The notes under the pieces: generated by a model | What the model was told of the DNA's origin: nothing | Databases searched by the model: none | What the model saw: the letters and a program-made list of their open reading frames with translations, nothing else | Part shown: in pieces, positions 52,301-62,000 of the stretch | Position numbering within the stretch: position 1 is the stretch's first letter | Layout of the letters: every line of letters begins with the position of its first letter | Position numbers and translations under genes: made by a program | Assembly (NCBI RefSeq): GCF_017654505.1 | Contig: NC_054555.1 | Location: 7,123,335 to 7,187,334, forward strand | Length of the DNA stretch: 64,000 bases | Source of the DNA: Polyodon spathula | Lineage: Eukaryota; Chordata; Actinopteri; Acipenseriformes; Polyodontidae | Direction: 5' to 3'

Positions 52301-55300
52301 TTGGCAAGGATAGATGTGACAGTACCAACCATCCAACCAAAGTAGAGAGATCCTAACACCATTAAAGTAAAAAGAGCAATGTCCTATGAGAAAGCAAATT
52401 AAGAATAGTTACACTATGTGATCGAAATGAAAATTTTAAACCTAAATCTAAGCCTTCATTCTGCAATCACTAAAATAGGGGTATGTCATTAGAAGCAAAG
52501 CCCTATTCACAAAGCATTACCACATGAGTTATTTAAATAATGTTTTGATTAATAAAATGCATTTTTATATTCAGTGTGGTTGGCTTACTGAACAAGAGTC
52601 AGAGAATTCTCTCCTCTCCTCTCCTCTCCTCTCCTATCTCTCTCTCTCTCTCTACATCTGATTCTGGAGACAGCGGTGCTTCTCCCTCTGTAAAGATTTT
52701 GGTTGCTGTACAGCAGCAACAAATACAGCTGCTTCAGCAACTATACCTGCACTTTAAACTGCTTGCAGTGCTGGAGCGAGAGTTGCTGCTGCTGGAGCCA
52801 GGGAGAGAAGCACCGATGTCTCCAGAACCAGATGGAGATGCACCGCTGCCTCCTAAATCAGAGGGAGAAGCATCAGTCTCCAGAATCAGAGAGAGAAGCA
52901 CTGCTGTCTCCAGAACCAGAGGGAGAAGCACCGCTGTCTCCAGAACCAGAGGGAGAAGCATCGTGTCTCCAGGACCAGATAGGAGAAGCACCGCTGTCTC
53001 AAGAACCAGAGGGAGAAGCACAGCTGTCTCCAGAAACATGCTTTCACTTCTCAAAATATATAAGATTTGTTAAATCAGACTCAGAAAAACATTATTTAAA
53101 TTACATGAGTTTAGGCTTTGTAAATGGGGCCCATTTAATCTCAGTTGAGATATAATATTCTTCTGCTTTTGTTTAGATGGCACTGTTTTCTTAAATAATT
53201 CTTAAAGCTATTTTGTAATCATCCTAATCAATAAAGCCCTGTCTGTTTTGCCAAAAAAAAAACATTAATGAAAACCAGAAACCCTTAGGTATCTCTCACC
53301 ATTTTAAAAGTATGAGAACAAAGATCTCCATATCCAACATTGAAAATGGTTGTTGTTGAAAAATACATACTTATTGTATATATTTCCTTAAAGGACAATT
53401 TAGCTGAAAGAAAAGGAAAACAAAGTTAAGACCATGTCCCTACCTGGTTCACTGTTCTAAAAATATGAGTAACAACTAATCTAAGGCGGACTACGTTATG
53501 AATGAAGAAAAAGGGCTGGGGTGGGGGTGGGGGTGGCTTGATTAATATGTAGTCATTGAAAACTTTCATTATGGCTTCTTTATTCTTGAAACAATTTCCC
53601 TGGAATTGATCATTACTTTTCACAAAAAAGACCAGATATTTCCACTATGATATTCAATAGATTAATTTTAAAGCAGGCTACTTCATTACAATAATAAAAA
53701 ATATATATCTGTGCTCAAAATAAAAACAATTGATCCCAAAAAAACATATTTTACAGTACTTGAAAGGGACAGGATGTAACAGCTACTGTACTTACAGTGA
53801 TCGGTTCCAAATGTTTCTCTCAGCTGCATCACCCAGGACTTATTATCACAAAGGTGTTTAAAAATATTATTTGTGTCATTTTCAATGATGTTGATGTTTA
53901 ATACTGGACCACAGGGTACTGCATAAATCAGGCAGGTGGAGAAATGGATGAAGAGTATCATGTATAAGAAGAATTGTAGAAAAGTAACTACCAGCTTCTC
54001 TGTGGCGATTGCCATCTGCCAGTAGTTGTATGCAAGTGGTATGCGGTATAGCTGTAAAATATGAGGTACCCTAAGGTAGGCATAGAGATGCATTGCCTTG
54101 TAATTGGTGTAAAAGTTACCAGACTCATCAAATGGTGACACTACCGTCCAAGCAAACACCTCAAAAGGAAAGCAGCTGACCAGGTCTAGTAGAAAACTTG
54201 TCCTTACATAATGTCTAGCTGTCTCTAGTGTATCTACTTTGAGCTTGTTGTCTTTGTAGAACGCCACATGTAACCGTACATACATGTCCAGCCAGCAGAA
54301 ACCCCCGAGGATGTAACAGGTAAACCAGAGCTCTCTCTTAAAATGGAGGAAACTAATCAGGGTAGAGGTAAAAATGCTGACTGTTAAAGCCAGAAATATC
54401 CGGAAAATCTCCCATCTGATGTACAGTCGGTTACTTGGCAGTATGGCACTCCTGTAAAAAAAAATTTAAAAGAAATGAATAACTTTATGATATATTTGTT
54501 ATTGGTATGAAAGAAAAAAACAGCAGCTTCCTGCTGAAGACTGAAGAAAGCAAAGTGCTTTGTCTGACGCATGATGGCACTTACGTCATCAGAAATACTT
54601 CAGGAAGTGTCATAAAGAAAAATAAACTAAGTTTTCCTCTCAGGGTCCTGAAAAAGAGACAGAGCAGTACATTAATAATTAAGCCCTTGGGTGTACTACT
54701 CTGATGAAATAGGACATACAAGCTGAGAGAGCTAATATTCTTGCAGACTTCAATTGTATCACTGTTAATTTGAACTGTAATAAAAAGATAAAACATTTTA
54801 TGAATCATAAATAATCCCTAAGTATTAATAAGTATAAGTATTTTTAAATATATCTTTTATGTTGTAGCTTTGAAAAACTAGAACATTTTAAACATGCAGT
54901 GTTAAACATACTTAGGTTTGTGAGGGACCAATCTAGTCTTGCTTAATTTCTCCAGTTTTTCTTTAACTGATTCTTCCTCAGCCCCAGCATAAATTGGGAA
55001 ATTGCCAAAATCCTCAACATCTGAGAAAAGAAGATTATATGTTATTGTCCTATTAGTGATATGTGTTAGTTACAATATCAACAAATACTACACATTGAAA
55101 ATAAATAGATAAATATGTAGTACGGCTATTGTAAAATAAACTATGCTTTCATTGTTAGTTTATTGTTTTGTGAAAAAAATGACCTTATTGTCCTATTACA
55201 TTGATAATCTCAGCAAGCCTCAAAATTCTATTAAAATGTCTTTTCTATAAAAAATCTGCAATAACAAAACTTAAATGTTATAGATTAAGTTAAGCAAAGT

Positions 55301-56867
55301 TACTAATTGAAACATACAGTAACATACACAGTGGGACAAGAAAGTTAAACGTGTGTTTAATATTCTGAAATTCTAGTCTCTGTTCTAGATGAAAGTTGTT
55401 ATTGTATACAATTTAATCCACTCCCACAATCAACACCCCTGTTTGGCAAACTACTATACATTAAAATAAATCACAAGGAAGGTATCTCACAGCACTTTGA
55501 CTTCTTGGAGAATCGTCGGCCTTGATAAGTCAACAAGGTTCGTTTTTTCTTTGAAGTTTTTTCCTCAAGTCCAATTTTTTTCAGCCTCTGTTTCACCATC
55601 ATGTCAATGTATCTCACCAGCGTACTATGATACTTTTTTTTTTCTTTCAGAGATTCTAGTTGGCTGAAGATTAAAAAAAAAATCAAAATGTATCCCAAGA
55701 CAAGCTATTTTCATTATAACACACACCCTTGTAAAAATGAGTGCTGTGTATTATAAACTGTAAACCATATTTTTGTTTTCCAAAAATACATTTGCATATT
55801 TCTTAATACAGAGATCAGTATATTTGTTGATATTTCTGTTTAATACAAATTGGAAATAAATGCAAACTTACCTTCTTATTGCAGGATATTTATCAAAGAC
55901 TTTATGTGATCTGTCAAAGTTAATTACTAAAACTTCACAATATGTCTTTGCTCGCAAAGTCATAGTCGCTGGTTTGCCAAAGAGAAAGCCTGCCTAAAAA
56001 TGAAATACCAAACAAAAATAAAATTGAATAAACATTATCTAGGCAATGAAAGCAATTTAAAACATATATGTATTTATATCTGGAATAACTATACTGAAAT
56101 AATTATTCATCTGTTTGGAAATTGTATATACTCAAGAAAATTTTGTAATTTCCTTTATTGCTGATAAAATTAACAAATACTTTAAATTACAAATTGGTCA
56201 TAGACTGCTGGGTTTCACAAAATGTAACGTCGAGGAAACTAATGACTTTTGTATTACAAATTTGATGAGTTTCATGGCTAAATTCCATGGCTAAAAATGC
56301 TTTTATTGTTTTTGTGGAAGAAATGGAACAGTACATTAATTAGTATGACTGAAATGCATAATGATAATAATAATAATAAAAATCGTTCCACCATTGTACA
56401 TTTTTTTTTAACATCTTAAGTTATTAGTCCACCTGGCTCTTAATAGACAAATACCTTTAATACCATGTATATCTTTAGTACTGAAATTTAGATTTATTTT
56501 GTATTGTAATATACGTCTATGGCCAAAAGTTTTGCATCACCTAGAATTAAAAAACAAAACAAAACACACACACAAAATAACAAACATATGAACATAATTT
56601 AGATCTTTTATTTAACATCATGTAATCAAAGAAACTACAAAATAATATCGCAAAAGTCTACCGCTGTATAATCATCCATATTATTATACTATATATTATC
56701 ACAGTGCTCACCCTTTACGAAATGCCCTAGAGGGAAACCATAGCTACGAAGACTGTGCTATATTGTAGTCTGCCTTATAACAAGTATGAAAGGGCTACTG
56801 TTTAATGCGGTGTTGAGCAAATGGTAGCCACAACTCTACCATGAAGCCGTAATATTCGGCATGACGT

Positions 56868-56950
<83 letters not shown>

Positions 56951-57415
56951 AAAGATTGTGCTCTCACGGTTTGTTGCCCCTTTCAAAGTAGACCCAGGAC
57001 ACAGAAATGGAATTTTCTTAGCGCTGACGCGCACTTTTAATAACCACCAGATCAAAAATTAAACAAAACAAACAAACACCTAGCTCCTTCTTGAAGTACT
57101 AACTATACATTCTGGAACCTAACTCAACCAGGACAGCTAAGCTGTTTACCTGTAACTCAAACCCAAAACTCACACAGTTTAACACAGCACTTTACCTTGA
57201 CTGCTTGGAAGCAGACCACAACTTCTGCCTCCCTACACACAGCAGCCCTGAACAAACTGCCTGTCTCTCTTAAATACCCTGCACCTGGCTCTAATTTACA
57301 ACTACCACCAGGTGCAGGGGATTACTAAACAATTAAGCAATTAAACAATTAGACCCAAATGTGCATTCTCACAAGTTTTAGCAGGGAAGGATTTTAACCC
57401 CCTCCCTGCTACCTT

Positions 57416-57489
<74 letters not shown>

Positions 57490-59008
57490 CTCTGGAAAAA
57501 ATTAAGAGACCACTGCAAAATTATCAGTTTCTCTGGTTTTACTATTTATAGGTATGTGTTTGGGTAAAATGAACTTTTTTGTTTTATTCTATAAACTACT
57601 GACAACATTTCTCCCAAATTCCAAATAAAAATATTGTCACTTAGAGCATTTATTTGCAGAAAATGACAACTGGTCAAAAAATAATGCAAGGAAAATAAGT
57701 TCATATTCATTTTTAAACAACGCAATGCTAATGTTTTAACTTAGGAAGAGTTCAGAAATCAATATTTGGTGGAATAACCCTGATGTTCAAGCACAGCTTT
57801 CATGTGTCTTGGCATGCTCTCCACCAGTCTTTCACATTGATGTTGGGTGACTTTATGCCACTCCTGGTGCAAAAATTCAAGCAGCTCGGCTTTGTTTGAC
57901 GGCTTGTGACCATCCATCTTCCTCTTGATCACAGGTTTTCAATGGGGTTCAGGTCTGGAGATTGGGCTGGCCATGACAGGGGCAGGAGTCCTGCTGGAAA
58001 AACCAATCCTCAGAGTTGGGGAACATTGTCAGAGCAGAAGGAAGCAAGTTTTCTTCCAGGACAACCTTGTACTTGGCTTGATTCATGCCAAAGCTGCCCA
58101 ATTCCAGCCTTGCTGAAACATCCCCAGATCATCACCGATCCTCCACCACATTTCACAGTGGGTGCGAGACACTGTGGCTTGTAGGCCTCTCCAGGTCTCT
58201 GTCTAACCATTAGATGACCAGGTGTTGGGCAAAGCTGAAAACTGGACTCATCAGAGAAGATGACCTTACTCCAGTCCTCTACAGTCCAATCCTTATAGTC
58301 TTTTGCAAATCTCAGCCTGGCTCTTCTTTGCTTCTCATTGATAAAGGGCTTTTTTCTAGCTTTGCACGACTTCAGCCCTGCCCCTAGGAGCCTGTTTCGA
58401 ACCGTCCTCGCCGTGCACTTCACCCCAGCTGCCGTTTGCCATTCTTTTTGTAGGTCACTTGATGTCATCCTACGGTTGCTGAGTGACATTCGAATGAGTT
58501 GGCGGTCATCCCGGTCAGTGGAGAGTCGTTTTCGCCCTCTGCCGGTCTGTAGCTTTGTTGTCCCCAGTGTGTGCTGCTTGGCCTTGTTCTTATGGACCGC
58601 CGTCTTTGAAATTTTAAGGATGGAAGCAACCCGACGCTCACTGTATCCCTCTGCCAGTAAAGCCAGAATTGAACCCTTCTTTTCCTCACTCAAAACTTCC
58701 CTTTTCAACTCTTTGGGCATGGTCAATAGTTATTTTTTGATTCCAATTACTTTTGAGGTACTACTAGCACTGTTTTGCCATCCAGCTGGTCCTATTGTAA
58801 GAGGATAGTGATGACCACAGGAGTGGTTTTTATACTTTTCCTCGTTAAATAAGATTTGGTTCAGGTGATCCCCTAATCAGTACCTCATTCAGTAGAATGA
58901 GGTGTGCCTGTGTTGGAATTCAACAGACACTGGAATGGAATGGCTGCCATACATGTAGAGATGCTGATTTAAGAAAAATTTGCAGTGGTCTCTTAATTTT
59001 TTCCAGAG

Positions 59009-59066
<58 letters not shown>

Positions 59067-62000
59067 CTCCGGAAAAAATTAAGAGACCATATATACACAC
59101 ATACACACACGTGTAAAAACATTACCTCTCCAAAGTACATCCCTTCTGTATAGACACCGTAAACATAATTGAGATCATCACTCAAAATCTGTGGATAAAA
59201 TGGAAAGAGATGATACATTCCATAAAAAAAGCAAATATTTCATATTATTGTGTTGTATAGTATAAAAAGAGACAACAGTAATACAATGTATATTTTATTT
59301 AATAATCAATCACATTATTTCAATAATATACTTGTATATACTTTCAAAACAAATCTACACTATTTGCTTACACTTTTTAATGTAAAATCTTGATATCCAA
59401 CCATTTCATCTTCACTCATTTTACAGTGGTGGTGCATAGTGCAATATTATATAGAGACATGGTCTGTCCTCATACACTGTATTAGTAGCTATCTAAAAAT
59501 GTGGAGTTACCAACTTCATTTATTTCACCATTTTTTCCTTTACACAGAAAGCTATGTAAACAAAGTGATTTTTTGACACATTGACATTTAGAAATAATAA
59601 TGTGAGTTTTATAGAAATCTGATGAGATTTAGATATAGACGAGATGTGCACTTAAGAATTTGGTTGGCGCTTGCTCTGGTCTGTCCTGAAATATGAATGG
59701 TGTAAAAATGTCCTGCATTCATATAAACACAGTCACTGGCTCTAACCTGGCAGCATCCCCTCCGTATGCAAAACAGCTCCTGACTAATAGTTTCACTGTA
59801 CTGGATAATCTCTCCTTTTGGGTAGAAGTACATGATAGAAGTTGTTGCAAGTTCACGAATAAATAAAGATCCAGTATTGTAGAAAAAAGGAAGCTGTGAA
59901 AAACATACAGATTGTCTGTATTATATTTCTGTAAAGTACCAGTACTTTATGTAAATAGTACCCCAAGACACACATGTTGTAATATATAAAAGCTACTTCC
60001 AAGTTAGTTAGTGAGTTTTACAATGTACAAGACATCGAACCTGACATGACTGACAAGTGCTTCTGTGTCCAAGACTGCACAAATTAATAACGTCTCTTAA
60101 TAGTGCAATTCAAAAGCTTTACTGACTCATCATAAGACAAGGAGTAGGTCCCCAGTGGGGATCCAATATAGATGCTGCATTAGCTTTTGCATTGTTACAG
60201 ACTTATGGTGGAAAATCGATAGTCGATTGCTACCACTACTGTTCATGCAGCCAACTAGTCTAGGTGGCCCAGGTTGGGGCTTTGCCTCCAGGGTTCAGTA
60301 GCTTGGTAACATCCATTGTAGGTTTGGCAGATAAGAAGGCAACTGGTTTGAAGCAAGGGTGGTGGCATTCAAATGGGTAAGACATATAAAATACTTATAA
60401 AAAAAAACATTACATTAGGAGCATCTGAAACACAAGAAAACTATGAGAAATAAGTCAAGAAGAGAAACATTTCGACTACAGCCTTATTCAGTGTGCTAAT
60501 GTGTTTGAAAGAAGCCCACAAACGTGTACAGCGGGAACATACATTACATTGGACAGTAGTTTGTGTTTAATGCTCTTTCAAGTAAACACACCTTGGACAG
60601 AAGTTTTCCTCGTTCCTTCAGGAGCACAATCTGCTGAAGTTCAGTTGGCAGGTCATACATCAGAAAAGGACCTCCAGGATATGCCTGCCCACTAAACAAC
60701 AAACATTATCAAAATAATTTTATGTTTTCTGGTGCTGTTCAACTTTATACTGTCAATCAAATACCCAGACATCAATTTTCATATATACCAGTGGGATTAA
60801 ACTGTAAAATATAACTACATTGCTTGTTTGTTCTGTCATGCTTTGTATTAGGTTAACCAACCACACCTATATGACTTGTTTCCTTTTTTTAATTTAACTT
60901 ACTGGTACTTTTCCCAAAGCAGGCTCATGTACTGAATTACTCTCTGCTGCAGGGACTGACTTAGATCATGGGATTCCATAAAATATGTCATTGCCACAAG
61001 ACGGTTCTGAAATCCTACCCTAAATATGAAAAAAAAACACGTGCATTACGATTTGTACTGTAAAACAACATCAATATGATCAATATCACCACAATTGTAA
61101 TATCTGATATAAGTTCTGAACAGGAAAATGAAGAAAATCAACAAAGCTTTTTTTTTTTTTTCATTTGGAAGACTTTGTGTATGTGTATCAGTATTAAATT
61201 AGTCTAGACTTCTTAATTCAGAAGATTTCTCTATTAGAATAGTACAAAGAGACACAGAATACAATGATACCGGCAGTAATCTAAGAATGTTAGTTTCTTT
61301 TTTTAAATAAATGTCATATTAAGAAGAAATGTATTTGTACTTTGTATTTTTCAAAAGGTTAGTCACCTCTACTACAATTTACATATTATTTTATTTCCAT
61401 TCTTAATCTTAATCTGTAACAGGTTTTTAGGGGTGTAACAATTCATTTTGTATCGATAAATTGTTACACTTTCTTTATATGATGTATCGTATCATAATAG
61501 CATATGATTAGTATTGTAATACAAGACCAAAAGCACAACATAGCTCATTGTAGATCACCAAATGGTTCTTGAGTGAAGAATGTGTTTTATAGTAGGTATG
61601 AATAAATACTCTCCTCATCTCATTTAATGTATGCCTTTTAACAAAATGGTCCATCATTAAAAGATTACTTGATCTTATTATGCATCATACAAATAGCCAA
61701 TCAGGACAATAACATATATAGTGATATATACAGCTCGGAAAAAATTAAGAGACCACTGCAAAATTATCAGTTTCTCTGGTTTTACTATTTATAGGTATGT
61801 ATTTGGGTAAAATGAACATTTTTGTTTTATTCTATAAACTACTGACAACATTTCTTCCAAATTCCAAATAAAAATATTGTCATTTAGAGCATTTATTTGC
61901 AGAAAATGACAACTGGTCAAAACAACAAAAAAGATGCAGTTTTGTCAGACCTCGAACAATGCAAAGAAAATAAGTTCATATTCATTTTCAAACAACACAA

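Larger units (their letters stand above)
49926..54647 (-). other. CNGK: CNGK middle repeat (probably repeat 3): channel domain and intact-looking CNBD
   Basis: Exons 54585-54647 and 53796-54451 (S1-S5 and pore turret), 53300-53403 (pore), 52240-52383 (S6), 51703-51864 (C-linker), 51090-51182 (extra exon), then 50751-50900, 50347-50480 and 49926-50122 (CNBD). S1 follows NRLYIRWEIFRIFLALTVSI and S2 is WFTCYILGGFCWLDMYVRL. S3 is LLDLVSCFPFEVFAW and S4 is HLYAYLRVPHILQLYRI. S5 is FLQFFLYMILFIHFSTCLIY. The pore reads YFSTTTIFNVGYGDL, with Asn where K+ channels usually have the first filter Thr. The CNBD keeps GQYFGEGSLL and the arginine in SEPRSTSIRA, with Ser in place of the usual Thr. It is the only repeat here with both the FGE and the cassette arginine. 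Confidence 0.88.

Noticed and set aside
52734..53054. Minus-strand 106-codon leucine-rich open frame
   Set aside because: Antisense reading of the 30-bp minisatellite.
58338..58808. 156-codon plus-strand open frame
   Set aside because: Antisense of the Tc1 transposase N-terminal half.
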